Below are positions 43,332 through 56,270 of a DNA stretch of 64,000 nt, piece by piece. The notes below the pieces were generated by a model, which was not told where the DNA came from, did no database searches, and saw only the letters and a list, made by a program, of their open reading frames with translations. The stretch spans positions 1 to 64,000 of the forward strand of contig JAQGBZ010000048.1 of the NCBI GenBank assembly GCA_034687125.1, in the 5' to 3' direction. The position numbers and the translations under genes were made by a program. The DNA is from Neelides folsomi. Taxonomy: Eukaryota; Arthropoda; Collembola; Neelipleona; Neelidae. Each line of letters begins with the position of its first letter. Within the stretch, counting starts at the first letter, position 1.

Positions 43332-45008
43332 TTTAAAGGTTTTGTTGAATGTTAAAAATTTTTAATGGGACTTGAATGTTAAATGAATATTTTAACAGGT
43401 ATTTCCTATTAAGTAAATGTTCAATAATCACCTCAATAGCTTGTTAAGTGTTTGTTGGAAAAGTGAAGACGGCCGTTTCCTTTTATAGTAAAAGAAGCCG
43501 ATGAGCTGGTTAAAGTCTTAATTCTCTTCGTAAACACTTGCTGACTTCATTGCGAAACTGTTTTTCCAGTAAAAATCTCGTGAGGAATCAACAAAGAGCC
43601 TTGGGCTTACCTTTAAAACATCTCATGGAAAAGAACGTCATGTAATGGAAGATTACGCCTTTACATAAGGTTCAAAGAAAACAACAAGGATGATCGGAAA
43701 ATATGGGCGGAATTTTAATTTTTTAATCCACCTTGTGCCGTGGAGTTACCTGACACATCATTCTTTAGTAGTCACATTGCTACGGGGGTGTGTCCCATAA
43801 AGACAAATCATCACATAAAAGTTAAATACGTAAAGATGGAAAAGGATGAAAAGATTAAAAGATGATTAATATTTAGATAATGCGTAATGCCTATATTATA
43901 CCATATAGAAATATTAAATATACCTACTTAATGTTAGTTAGTATATGAGATTGTATTTAATAAACTTTAAATTATTTGTAAATTATATAAGTCATGATTA
44001 ATTAAATCTAATCCAATCTATCATGTACCTTCGTATTAACTAAATAGTCTATTGTTTTGTTATATGACAGACTTTATGTAAATTGGAATTTACCTGATAC
44101 GACGGACAACGACGTTAAGAAATATTCCGCTCATTAAACATCAAAAAAGCGAATAACAAATTCTCATCATCTCCCCTTTCCCAAAGACAAAACACTAATT
44201 TTTACCTAAATGACTTTTTTATCCAAATAGCCAATTAACATTGAAGATTACATTGAAGATCCAAAAATGTACAGATTTGCTTAGGATATAATATTTACTA
44301 AATGCATCATGGGATGGGCAAAAGGAACGTTTTTCATCCTCTTGCTTCAATGCGTCAAAATGAAATATGGAAATGATTAGTTCTTTTATCTAATTAAATA
44401 AATGTATCTAATTTAATGATATGGATAGCTGCATAACGATCTTCAAGGTGCAATTGGACTTTTGATCAAAAATAAAATAACTAAAATTATTTAATTTATA
44501 ATTCCTCCTTATAATTTGTCAAATTGTAAGGCGGATATACGGAGGATTTTGCATAATTTCTCATATCCCATGAGTACCTTTATAATAATTCATTTTAAAG
44601 ACATTTAAGAGTAATGTGATTGACTAACACATCTAAATACATAATGGTATGTTAAATGTAATGTAATGTTATTTAATGGAAAGGGTTTTCATTTCAATAG
44701 CGCCGCTCCTGAATCTCCCCATGCTCAAACCTTGGCTCAAACCATTCAACCTTGCTGAGCACTCCAGTCATGGAGTGAAAAATCGATGAGAGGAGTCAAA
44801 TTAAATATTACACAATGTTGAGCTAGTCAATTTCCTTTTCTTTCTTAAACAACTTTAACTAACTTTGATCACTAATACTATCATTAGCTATACGTATTAA
44901 TGTACCGACCGAACTCATCCTATAAAAAATAGTCATTAAACATTTAATATCAAACGCCATGTAAAACCTTTAATCATTTTTCAATTTATATTTCCCATAT
45001 GAGTAAAT
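43332..45008. other. AT-rich intergenic region
   Basis: No gene is supported. A GC-richer patch lies at about 44700-44780 without a usable frame. Confidence 0.5.
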
Positions 45009-45556
45009 ATGGATAAGGAGAAAGGGGAGGAGCTTTTAATCGACGAATCGTCTAATGATGATCTTAAATGGAATTTAAAGCTCATTAAAGCCAAGACTCA
45101 ACTTAAAAGGAAACTTAAACGAAGGTTTGTTCTCCACTTTCTCATCAATTTGTATGAAAAACGAACTAAAAAACATTATAAGTAATTAAACGTAATTTAA
45201 AAGTAATGCATTTTAAAACTTTAATTTTTAATCTTCTTAATTGTGGTAGTAGACGAAATAAAGCAGGACTCGGAAATGGGAAAAGCTTCAAGTTAAAAAT
45301 TAGTCATTTCATCTTCGGAGCAATTCTCATTTGGCTTATAGCTCTCACATGGATCCTCTGCTCACTCAAAAGTAAATTTAAATGCGAATGTTAAAGTTAA
45401 ATTAATTGTTAAATTAATAAATTAATTATTAAAGCATAATAAATCAAAGATTTCAAAGTTAAAATTATTTAATTGTTGTTCTATTAATTATTTGCAGAGA
45501 ACTTTGAAAGCGAGTTGGAGCTATTGAAGCTGAATGCAAGTTCAAATAAATTGTGA
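45009..45556 (+). CDS. Small single-pass membrane protein, unrecognised
   Basis: Exons 45009-45124, 45250-45371 and 45498-45556 join in phase and give 98 aa. The N-terminal 57 residues are charged and strongly basic towards the membrane (KTQLKRKLKR, RRNK). One membrane helix lies at about residues 58-78 (HFIFGAILIWLIALTWILCSL), followed by a short acidic/Leu heptad-like tail. The positive-inside rule puts the N-terminus in the cytosol. The first donor is GTTTGT, a weak site, and the next acceptor is a TAGTAG pair that can add or drop one residue. I do not recognise a family. Confidence 0.55.
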
Positions 45557-46094
45557 TCAAAATCCTGATTGCGTTTTATCACATTCTTAAATATGCTTTT
45601 AAATAAATGGCATAATTAATGCTAAAATTATAAAGCAAATTTTAAAACAAACCATATTTTTATAAATTCAAAAACTTGCCTTTTATGAAAATGCAAATTG
45701 ATTTCAATGTCAACGAATTTTAAAACTTTTACTGCCCAGTTTGCTAATATTATTTATAAGCTAAATGGTACTTGTTAAATATTTGTAGTGAATTGAGTTC
45801 AAATATAAAAAACGCTTGAATTTAAAAAAATGTTAACCAATAATTTATTCATTCATTCCATCTTGTACATTCTTCTAAAGCTTTAATACAATAAACAATC
45901 TTTGAACATTTATTAATTTATTGGGTTTATTTTCATCCTTAGATTAACTAATTTACATTTACTCACGTGAATTTTTAGAACAAAGTTTAATCGTATCAAA
46001 TTATATTGAGATATTAATGGTAGTATTCATATTATTTGTAATAAGTAATTATATTATATATAAATAATTAATAGTTTTAATTGTGAAACGCAAT
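45557..46094. other. Convergent 3' region
   Basis: AT-rich. The small membrane-protein gene and PSMD1 end towards each other here; no gene is seen. Confidence 0.5.
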
Positions 46095-49000
46095 TCAATC
46101 ATCATCCGTAAATTCGAATGATTCTGGAGGGGCGGGTTCGTCTTCTTCGTCATCTTTCCTTGGACCACACGCTAAAAATGATTATTTACATTATTTAAAA
46201 CTTATTTAAAACAAATAAATCATTCTTAGCATTCAATTAATTAAATTTTACCAGCGACAGGCTTCACAAGGTCTACAGGTTGATCAGGAGAATCATCTTT
46301 TACAATGATAATTCCACCAGCAACAATATCCTTAATCGGCTTCCATCTCTTGTCAGAAAGTTCCATGTGGCGAAGCTAAAAGAAATATAATTTTAATTAT
46401 AACTAACAAACTAACAACCCTATCCTATTAAATAAAATGTTAAAATAGTTTAAATAGTAATAAATAAACTAAATTAAATTGTAATTAAAATGTAATATCT
46501 TTAAACCTGCTGCTTCATAACACGGGCTGGATTTGGGAGCATTTCAAAGAGTGGTTCTTCTTTCTTCACTTCCTTCTCCTTCTCAGCTTTTTCCTCTTCC
46601 TCCTTTTTCTCAAGTTCTGCTTTTTCCTTCTCTTTTTCTTCATCAATTTCCATTGCTTCTCCTTTGTCAGCAGCTTTGGCTCTCTCAGCCTCTCGACGTT
46701 TGGCTTTAGCTGTGACCGAAAGGATGGCTGTGGCCACGCGTTCCTTTTCTTCTTTCTTGGCCAATTCCACTGGTGGAGGATATGCGAAAGTCGAAGGCTT
46801 TGCATTTGATTTCAATTCAAGGATTGGCATTTGCAAATGTTTGTTTACAGTAACAACGCAAGTTGGAGCAAATGCAAGTCCAAGACATAGAGACATTGGG
46901 AACCAATACCAGTAATGTGTAAACAGCATCATCCCAACAGCTCCTTGGAGCCAAACATGACCCGTTCTAGAGCTCAATGTCACTGTTACGTTTCGACCTC
47001 CAGCATCAATAATTCCTTGGGCCAGAATTGCACCAAACTTAGCCATCACATCATCATGTTTGTCATTGAGGACTTTTGAGTACAAGGCTCGGAACTCTTT
47101 GACCTTTGGACATAAAACCTCAGTCTGTTGAATGAGAAGCATCGCAGATGCCATCAAAGCACCTTGACGCACATAATTAACTGGATCCTGCGTCAGAGGT
47201 TCAATGAGCGCAAGAGCTTCCTAAAACATAAAAACAACCCCAATTTATTAAATATATTAACTTAATTATTATTAAAGCATAGATGTATTATGTATTGTCT
47301 TATTTATTCTATATTGTGAAAATTATATTTTAGTAATTAATTAAGATTTAAATTTAACCTTGTTTCCACTTCCAGCACAGGCAATTCCAATAGCGAGTGC
47401 AGCTCCATATCTCACATGTGGATTGTAACTTTCAGCAAGGAGTGAAACGACACTTGGGCATTGTTCAGGTGTCCGGAAGAGAAGAAATCCCAATCCAATG
47501 ACTGAAGCTCTTCTCACATCATCACTCACGTCAGACACAGCGACCTTCAAGAGGGTTTGAATAGCAGAATTCGCAGCCGTTCCACAATAAGCCATAGCTA
47601 CAGATAAAACTCCAGCACGACGAAGAAGAGCATCCTGTTAATAAATTAAAATTAAAATTTACAATTTGAAAAGATAATGGAATATCAATTGCCAATTGGT
47701 AATATTGAAATAGGAATAAAATGTTAAATGTTTTTTACACACCTTGTCTTTCAACAGCCGGTCAATTGTTTCATCTGCACTCTCAAGACGTCCAAACATA
47801 ACAAATGAAATTCCAAGGGCGAGACCTCTCAAAATCTTTTCATGTTGAGTTTCTTGAGCGTAGGAAATCATGTCTTTAATTGCTTCTTTGTCCATCGTTC
47901 CCAACATCACAAGTCCAAGAGCAATTCCTGCAGCTTCTCCAATAACAGCATCATCTTGGAATAAAAAGTCCTTCAGGGTTGCGTAGACGTCTGGACGAAC
48001 TGATCCAAGGCCCATAGCTGCTAAACCAAGCCCAATACTTCCACCATGTCGAATCATTTCATTTGGTGCATCCTAAAATTAAAATAATAATCCATTCAAA
48101 TTTTTTCCTTAACAAACTTTGATTTAAAAGTATAACATGAATCATGAATCAATGTAAATTTAAATTATAGAGTTTGGTTAGGATTTAAATTTAAACTTAC
48201 AGCTAGTTTTTGAAGCAAATAATCAATGATGGCAGTTCCATGATTTGCATGAATAAGACCAAGAGCATAAAGAGCTCCACCCTCTGAGTAACCAGCTGTT
48301 GGTCCAGAAGGATCTCTCGGAAGGTACGATTGCATTAAATTCAACGCTTCCTTTTCGTGACAACGATGAATGACACCCAAACTGGCAGTTGCAGTCAATT
48401 TGGCCCAGTTGGTAGCTCTCGCCAGCCAATCCAAATTCTCCCGGAGAAATTGATCAGATGTTGTTCCAGCATGCATGAATGCATTGGATATCACCGTCGC
48501 CGTATGACAAATCGAGACTCTCACAGATTCTTTGGTCTGCTTCAATATTGTCATGTCTGTTTTATTTGATCGGACAAGAAATTGAAGTTGCAGAGCAATG
48601 GACGTCTAAATAAAAAAAATCAAATCATTAAAATCACATTCTTCAATTAAAAATTCAATCTATTTTATAAAATATATAAATGTAATATTAAATATGTAAT
48701 ATTTAAATTTCTACCTCGCCACTTAGAATTTGAATCATTTTCTCCCAATGTTTTTTTCCTTCTTCGCTGACCGGAGGAGTTACAAGAGCTGTTGAATGAG
48801 CTTCTGTTTTCTGCACTTCAGTGGTATCCACATCCTTCTCATCTCCTGACATATTCTCTTTCTTTTCCGTCGTTGGGAAATAAATTCCTTGAGATGCTTT
48901 AAGACTGGACAAAACTCTTGAAAGGAAATTTTGAGTTGCACTTTCATAAAGATCAAATCCAATTTGATATGCCATTAATTGACTATCTGTATCTTCTCGT

Positions 49001-51549
49001 GAAAGTTTCTCAAGAAGTCGGGCTGTGGAGTCGGCGTCATCAAGGAAGATCAGACACTGACACCTAAATTATCAATTAATATTATTAATCACTTCAACTT
49101 TGTTACTTTTAATTTTTTAATTGATTATAATTATTAATTGATAAGTATTCGATTGCTTTAATTACATGTTGACATAATCAGGATTTGGAAGTCCTCGATA
49201 AAGCCCAACGAGTGATCTTAAGATATTATCACGGAAGGTTCGTTGACCGATTAAAGTCATCGCGACCCGGAAAGCGTATGCAAGCATTTCAGTAACATGG
49301 TCGTTATCACACATGATGGATCGTTCGAATCTATTTCAAAATATTAGATATTTATTTGTGATTATAAATTTACGTCAGTATTAATACAAAATGATGATAT
49401 AAGATCTTATCTTTAATTAATAAATTGTAAATTAAAATAAAAAGGGTTTAACGTACAGATCCATTCTTCGTGTTTCAAGTGCGACACCTAAAGCTTGTTT
49501 GTACTGCTTATCCTTTGTGAGGCATTGATCGAACATTCGATTCACAATCATCTCGAGCCGTTCGTCAATTTCGATTTCTTTTCCCTCTGACTTCGCGACT
49601 CTGGCGTGAATATAATGATCGAGACATTTTGCTAAAATAAAACATTAGTTAACCAATTAACAACCAATAGAATAGACATTTGTAAAGAAATAATGCAATT
49701 AGGATGCACAAAAGATAAATTGTTAACTGTAAGAACTATGTTACCTAAAATTGTCTCAACGTATTCGTTTCGTTGATCGAGATCGAAGAGATTTCCAGCA
49801 GAGAGAGCAAATTGAAGTGAATCTTCAAAGGACCCAAGATGATAATACACTTTGCTTGCTACTAAAGCTGCCAGTTCTTTATTGAGAAACGTCGGATCCT
49901 CATGAAGCATTTCACTATAACCCAATAAAATGATTAATTGAGCATTTAACTATAATAATATTAAGCAAATTTCAATTATATCGACTAAAGATGGATTAAA
50001 TTAAAATTACATTTTCTCAATTGAATCGGCGATTTCTGGCCAGAATTCATTTACAATTTGGTTGAGTTTCTTGAGTGCGAAGACTTTCACGTCAATCTGA
50101 GGTTCCTCAAGAAGAGATATAATCCCAGCTAAGAAAATAATTGATAATTATACTTCAATTAAATGCTATTTGTGTTAAAAATAATTAGAAATTCGTTTTT
50201 TCAAGGATTTATTATTCAACAATCTTTCTTAATTTTTTAATCAATTCATCATATCACTGGTTTAAGTTTCTCAAGAACAATGAATAATTAACGCCAAGTA
50301 TTAATATTTATTTTAACGCTTTATTCAGTCAACAACGTTTGATATAGAAAATTGAAGAAGAGATTATATAAAAATTTAATTAAATTGAGTGACAAGTCAT
50401 TTAAGATACTCGACTTTGCTAGTTGTACAATGTCTATTAGTTAACTTTTGCTTCTAAATTATTTGACTATTTCCCCTTGCTGGTCTGTTCTTGGCTTTGA
50501 GGTTGTTTGGCTGCCTTGATTGGTTTTTCTTCAATTTCCTTCTCGAGATTTTTCATCGCTTCAAGTTCCTCAGGATCGAATTCGATCGGATTTTCGTCTT
50601 CGTCGTCATCCTCGTCGTCCTCGTCTTCTTCTTTGTCTTTAGCGAAGAGCTCGGGATATTTCAAAAAGCAGGCGTTCATGAGTTCAAATGGCTTCATGCA
50701 GTCGCTGCCTTTCATTTCCTCTTTGCTTTCATGAAAGCAAGAAAAAGCTTGTCTAAATTCAGTTCCACATGCTCCATAAGGCAATCCTCCCAAGCATGGA
50801 CAATCCCAATTAAGTTCTCCGTTTGGAAGGACAGGACCGGCAGTTTGAGGGTTATAAGCGTCAGGATCTTCTTCTCTCGTTGGAATTTTTCTCGGTACTT
50901 GTGACGTCTCATCGTGGTCCTTCTCAACTTTGTCTTTTGAGACCCTTAGACTAGGAGCTGAAGCTGAAGAAGTCATTTTCCTGGATGAAGGAACTTCGTT
51001 GGAGGCTTCTTCCTCTTTAGTCAATTGCGCTCCCATTATTCCTCAATTAATGAACACAAGTGGGAAGAATAGATGAATGCGGGTTTCGAAAATGCTCTCT
51101 GGTTCGACCTCAAGCCTTTTAACAGACACCTACAAGAGAGAGACTCAATTTAATATATTTGCAAAAATTGATAAATCTTTTTTTGACTCTCTTGATACAC
51201 AAACTCTTTTAAATTGTAATAATATTGGTCAACATTTTTGAAACCTAGTGCATTCATCTACAAGATATTTAACAATAATCGCGCTCTAAATCTCTTTAAT
51301 CTTAAATATTCCATTAAATGACAATTGTAGTAATTTAAAACAATTTACATAATTTACAATGTCATAATTCACACAAAATGTTTGAAATAGAAATTGTTTT
51401 TTTTTGTAATAAAATTACATCATACATCAAAACCAGTGAACCAGTGATATGTAAGTTGATGAAAATAGGAAGGAAATATTATCGAACGATTTCGGTAAAA
51501 TAAATATAAAGGTGTTCAATTTACCGGCAGAAGTAAGAAGAGCCGTCAT
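46095..51549 (-). CDS. PSMD1: 26S proteasome regulatory subunit PSMD1 / Rpn2
   Basis: Large scaffold of the 19S regulatory particle base. Minus-strand exons: 51549-51525, 50128-50011, 49914-49745, 49631-49457, 49330-49166, 49063-48715, 48605-48201, 48072-47743, 47634-47359, 47220-46507, 46375-46252, 46171-46095. All phases agree and give 975 aa (human 953). The start [28 protein letters not shown], the central proteasome/cyclosome repeats (for example [20 protein letters not shown]-type [14 protein letters not shown] and [13 protein letters not shown]), the C-terminal KEKE-rich acidic/basic stretch and the end [11 protein letters not shown] all match the family. Two donors (GTTTAA after exon 10, GTTAAA after exon 9) are weak. 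A CHCHD4 gene is nested in intron 1. Confidence 0.95.
50467..51036 (-). CDS. CHCHD4: CHCHD4 / MIA40 oxidoreductase, nested in a PSMD1 intron
   Basis: Import receptor and disulfide donor of the mitochondrial intermembrane space. Intronless frame of 189 aa. The redox motif is Cys79-Pro-Cys81 (WDCPCLGG). The twin CX9C motif is Cys90-x9-Cys100 and Cys113-x9-Cys123, with the conserved [17 protein letters not shown] and [20 protein letters not shown]. The N-terminal extension of about 75 residues is longer than in human (142 aa total) and has no membrane helix, as in the animal form. The C-terminus is highly acidic. It lies entirely in the first intron of PSMD1 on the same strand, so it must use its own promoter and terminator within about 1.4 kb. 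Confidence 0.95.
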   Translation of the reverse strand: MGAQLTKEEEASNEVPSSRKMTSSASAPSLRVSKDKVEKDHDETSQVPRKIPTREEDPDAYNPQTAGPVLPNGELNWDCPCLGGLPYGACGTEFRQAFSCFHESKEEMKGSDCMKPFELMNACFLKYPELFAKDKEEDEDDEDDDEDENPIEFDPEELEAMKNLEKEIEEKPIKAAKQPQSQEQTSKGK

Positions 51550-52204
51550 TTTCTTGATTCAAATTGACCACGAAGCAGTTAATTTGAAGATCTCTTATTC
51601 TCTGAAAACGAAAACGAAATTAATTTCCTTTTCTCGCCCCAAACAAATAAAATTGCGGTAATTCGGATAAAGAGCTGTCAAAACTGTCCATTAAGTTAAT
51701 CTCACCTTTTTTAAATACCGTTTATGACTTTTGTTCTTAAAAGACGAGATTGGAAATGTCGAGGTGAAAATGAGTGCCTTGTTGGTTCGAAGGAGTTCTT
51801 TGAACGAATGACATAGCAAAAAGAGTGCCGGGGGTCAGATGTGCCCAAATTACTAACTCGTGGCCCAAAGTTTAAATCATATGATTCAAACTAGTGAAAA
51901 ATCCCTTCAACCTATAACCAATTCCCTTTAAATCCTCCTTTAAAATCTTATAATCTTCCTAATCCTATTCATCCATCATTTAATTAATTAACCCGCTAAT
52001 TCAAAAGCTTATTACTATATTTAATATTTATTTAGGGTTGGTTAAATATGTTTGAGTAATTCAATTTCCTGAGGTTTTGTTTTGAGTGGAGAGGGAGGCT
52101 GGAGAGGAGCGCCATCTTGGCAACACTGGAGAGAAAGCTCGGACATTGTTCCGTATGAGGGTGGGGGGGCGAATTAACTCCCCCTTTGCGTTCCCTGCAA
52201 GCCC

Positions 52205-52270
52205 CTATAGTTCCCCTATAGTTCTCCACAGTTCCTTACAGCTCCTAGTTCCCTATAGTTTGCTATAGTT
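52205..52270. repeat. CTATAGTT repeat cluster
   Basis: The octamer CTATAGTT occurs at 52205-52212, 52215-52222, 52253-52260 and 52263-52270, in two pairs each with 10-bp spacing inside a GC-rich patch. The 10-bp phasing would place copies on the same face of the DNA helix. Confidence 0.7.
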
Positions 52271-54905
52271 TGGGTTTGTAGAGAAGAGTCGAGGGGCTTG
52301 GGAATGCATGGGGAAGATAGGAACGGGGATCCCTATGCATATAGGAATTATAGGATTGATAGGATTGCTCAGGTCGAGTGAAGCTGTATGGAGAGACATT
52401 GGGTAGAATGTGGATAGCTCAGCAACCTCTTCTTTTCACTCTTGGTAGGTTGAGCCTTCAGTTGGCCACTTGCCTCCATCCTGCTCACTCCTCCGACCAG
52501 TTTCCCCAAAACAAACTCTTTGAGTGTTGTGAGGGAGAACCTCCGCCCCAACAAGGACCGACGAGGACGACCCTTGAGACCAGTCCCCAACGACGGACCA
52601 GGAACCATCAAGTGAATTAGTTAAGGGACCGGAAAGGCCAAGGGTTTCGCCAGTTGGAGAAACATGAGGAGGGAGGATTTCAAAGATTTGGTCCTTCTGG
52701 GAGAAGAAGAGTGAGAGGAGTCGAGGTAAAATTATTGACCTCCATCTCAAACATTTTCTTTTTACATTGGACCTTAAAATTTTACATTTTAAACCAAGAG
52801 CAATTTGTTCAATTGGAGAGAGATGAGCAAAATACTTAATATTATGGAGTGACGTGAGGAGGAGAGAAAAACTGATTGTGGGCAGGGGACTCAGAATGTC
52901 TGAACTCTCCCGGAGTCTCCTTTTTTTAGGGCTTTTTTTCTAAACGAAGATTTAGAACCGAACTTATGATTTTAATGATTATAATGGTTGTGACATTTAT
53001 TCGGATTTAAGATTTTATTAAATTAGGCTAATGGATCTCTAAATGATCATTTTTATTATTTTTATTTTATTTATGCCTTGAGATAAAAAAAGTACCTCTG
53101 GATTAGAACCAATCTCACCTTCAATTATGATCCAGAGTTGATCCAGAAGGAGTAAGGAGGTATTTAGCTAAAAGAGATTTTAAAACGAGGTGCGTATTTA
53201 ACTTAACCTCAATCGGCTTCCAGCTCGTTTCCCTTCCTCCTTCACCGTCACACAATTCGGAACCCGTTGTTGATCCCTCCTCAATTTCTGGTTCTTTGGG
53301 GGAATGAAGAAGTTCACAATGGAGCAATTAATTAAAAGTATTAAATATTAATTAACAGGGTTTGGGTTAATCCTCTTGCTGCAATGAGTGGATCGTGAAA
53401 GAATGATCGAGGACGCCGACACTCAACATCAATAAATACTTTATTGTTAGTGGCGTGGGAGTATGAGTGACATATCGACGATTGTTCAGTTTTCTACTAC
53501 AGTCGTTTCCTAAATCCGTACTGATGAAGAAGATTTCATCTCCAATCAAGAACGATCATTTAAATTTTTATCATTTAACTGACTTGATTGAGTTGTTCTC
53601 CCTTCAGTTCACCTCCATCTTTTACATTCTCCTCTCTTTTGTCTCGATTGAGTCGAATCGGTTGAGAAAAAGAATCGGAAAAGGTAAGCATTTAAATCCT
53701 GAACATAATTTTTTAAAAAAATTGAATCTATACCCAAAATGCCTCACATTGGAAAAGTAAAATGAGGAAACGGGGAGAAATTGATGTTTCGAATAGATAG
53801 GAAGGAATGGATATGATGCCTATTAAAAATTAATGGTTCTGATGGCATCTCATCCTCCAATCTCTCCAATCTCGTTTTCTGTTATTCTCCGTTTTATTTC
53901 TTATATACTTTTAAATACCATATGAATCGTGTTAGTATTTCCCTCAACATCAGAGAGAAATGAAAATGGAGTCACTTCCCATTTCTCCTTTTTCGAATAA
54001 TCATTCCTAACATTTTATATGCCATTTGCCATTCATCGTTGTGCTTTACATTTTATTGAGTTAAGCAACTTTGCTTGACCTCATTCCACATCATCTCATT
54101 CCCAATGGATCATGTACTTTAGACACTTTTTCTCCCACCGTGACCTTTTCCTTATTTTATGAATTTCCCTTATATAGAAAGAATGTGGAAAAACCTTTGA
54201 GTTGACTTAATAGTTTTAATTTATCAAGTCATTCCCAATCCTACCCAATCATATTCCCAGTCTTCTTTTTAACATTTCTCAATTTATTTTAAAAAATTTC
54301 AATTTTACCTTATTATTAAACTTTATTAAAGTGGATATCGATTATTATAAACACGCTACTCTTAATAATACTCATATTAGCATTATAATGAAATCAATGG
54401 GTTGAACATTGGTCGTTTTACTCATTATTGGAAATTAAGAGCTTTATGGGAATGATGAGTTTAGGAAATTAGATTATAGTGATTTGAAGAGTAGATTTTG
54501 GTAGTAGTTTAGTTCCAAGAATAAATAATGGGAAGAATTAAGTAGGTTTAAACTTAAACATGGAAAATAATTATGGATTAAAAACATTAAATAGGCTTAT
54601 ATAAGAGCCAAACTGGCAGCTTTGACTTGATTCTGAATTAGTAATCGAAAATGTAAAACAGTTGATGATAATTGAAATTACATCATTTACAAGGTTCAAT
54701 TACCGGTGAGTTGGATGTTTTATTTTGTCCAATCACGTTTAGTGATTTGAGTTCTCAAGCTTATCCGATTTGACTGATTCGTGAGTTTAGTAATTGAAGA
54801 AGAAGCATCGAACATGAGGAACATGGGGACAAACAGAGGCTGAGCAATGAAAGGAAACTGAAGCATTCAACTACGATAAATAATAAAAAATAATAGGACT
54901 ATAGA

Positions 54906-54925
54906 TGAATGAATGAATGAATGAA
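54906..54925. repeat. TGAA tetranucleotide microsatellite
   Basis: Five perfect copies of TGAA in non-coding sequence. Confidence 0.85.
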
Positions 54926-56185
54926 GAGAAACAGTTGAGTGATTGAGTTTTGATGAGTTTAGCTATGAAGCCTACCTGGAGTTCAGGTGAAGGTGGAAGA
55001 GAACTACTTACATAAATTTAGTGGTAAAAGCCCTTTTCAGTCCAACTCATTAATACAAAAGAATTAGTCCTACTCTGAATATTATTTTCAAAACATTTGA
55101 ATTTATATGGTTCTTTTGCAAAAACCGATCATTACACGGTCTACCTTTTTTATTGTCATTCTGAAACATATAATAAGTAATTAGTATAATAAGTAATCTG
55201 AGACTAATAAGTAATCTAAACTGAGAGATTTATTAAATGCTATCCATTTTCATTTACTAAAAATAAGTGTCATTGCCAATTCACTTTCGAAATGAATCTG
55301 TATTTGCGATATTTGTTGATAGTCACGTTCTCACGTTTATATTTTCTATGAACTACTGTTTAAATATTTCCTCACGTCTATTAATTTAAAAATAAAACTT
55401 GTTTCAATTTCATGAGGATTAAATGACCTTTTGATAATGATTGATTAAATTAATAATTTTATTATAGTTGTACAAGATGATAGAATTGCATTTTATATTT
55501 GCAATGCGATAAAGTTGTAGTGGAGAACGAGTGAGAATAAACTACTTGTAAATATGCTCGAAAAAATTGAAACCATCATGGAATATTTTATTCCTACTGG
55601 ATGAATTCATTTATTATTAATATAGATGTAAAAGGGTCAAGGGTATGAATCAGTATTATCAGTCGTTTATCACTCGCCAATTATTTAGCTATCATTTATA
55701 CCAGATTTAGATGGCCGATGACTGAAAATATCACTTTACAAACTATTAAAGAGAGGAGAATTTAAATAAATAATGCCTAATCATTATAATTATTAAACAA
55801 ACCTGCTTTTCATCTCAATGTTCTTTGAGAATAAAATGGGAAAACCGCCAGAGAATGGACGGAGTTTCAGTATCATTTTCTTTAATGATTATTGTCAGGA
55901 TTCGTCTGCTCATATAAATGACGAATAATTCTAAAGATATTTCATTTTAAAAGTTAACAATGTCGTGGCCTGAATATCATTTTAAATACCGTACATTCAA
56001 CCCCAATTGAATGTCTACATTCTTTTAAGCCTTTACCTCATAAAATCTCAATTTTTGGTTCTCACATAAAATGTAATGGATTTCATGATTATAATTTTTA
56101 TAATAATGGAATATTTATTTTTTAAAGTTTAGAAAAATATAATATCGGAAACGGAAATAATAGGTCTGGCAATTATTGTTAGAAA

Positions 56186-56270
56186 TACTCCTCCGCTGCG
56201 AATGAATTGTCAAAATAAAGGAAGGTAGTCGAACCAAGGATTTTGACAATTCATTCGCAGCGGAGGAGTA
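56186..56270. repeat. Perfect 31-bp inverted repeat (hairpin)
   Basis: Arm 56186-56216 (TACTCCTCCGCTGCGAATGA... at its start) is the exact reverse complement of arm 56240-56270, 31 of 31, around a 23-nt spacer. The arms are GC-richer than their flanks. No coding frame overlaps it. Perfect pairing suggests a recent origin (small inverted-repeat element) or a maintained RNA hairpin. Confidence 0.9.

Noticed and set aside
50491-50904. 137-aa and 75-aa antisense frames
   Set aside because: Opposite-strand shadows of the CHCHD4 coding sequence.
52378-52839. Several overlapping frames on both strands, 61-104 aa
   Set aside because: Mutually overlapping in a GC-rich patch with few stops by composition; none resembles a protein family.
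53467-53760. 97-aa plus-strand frame
   Set aside because: Contains a donor-like site near 53687 but no family similarity and no in-phase partner found; more likely an untranslated exon or nothing.
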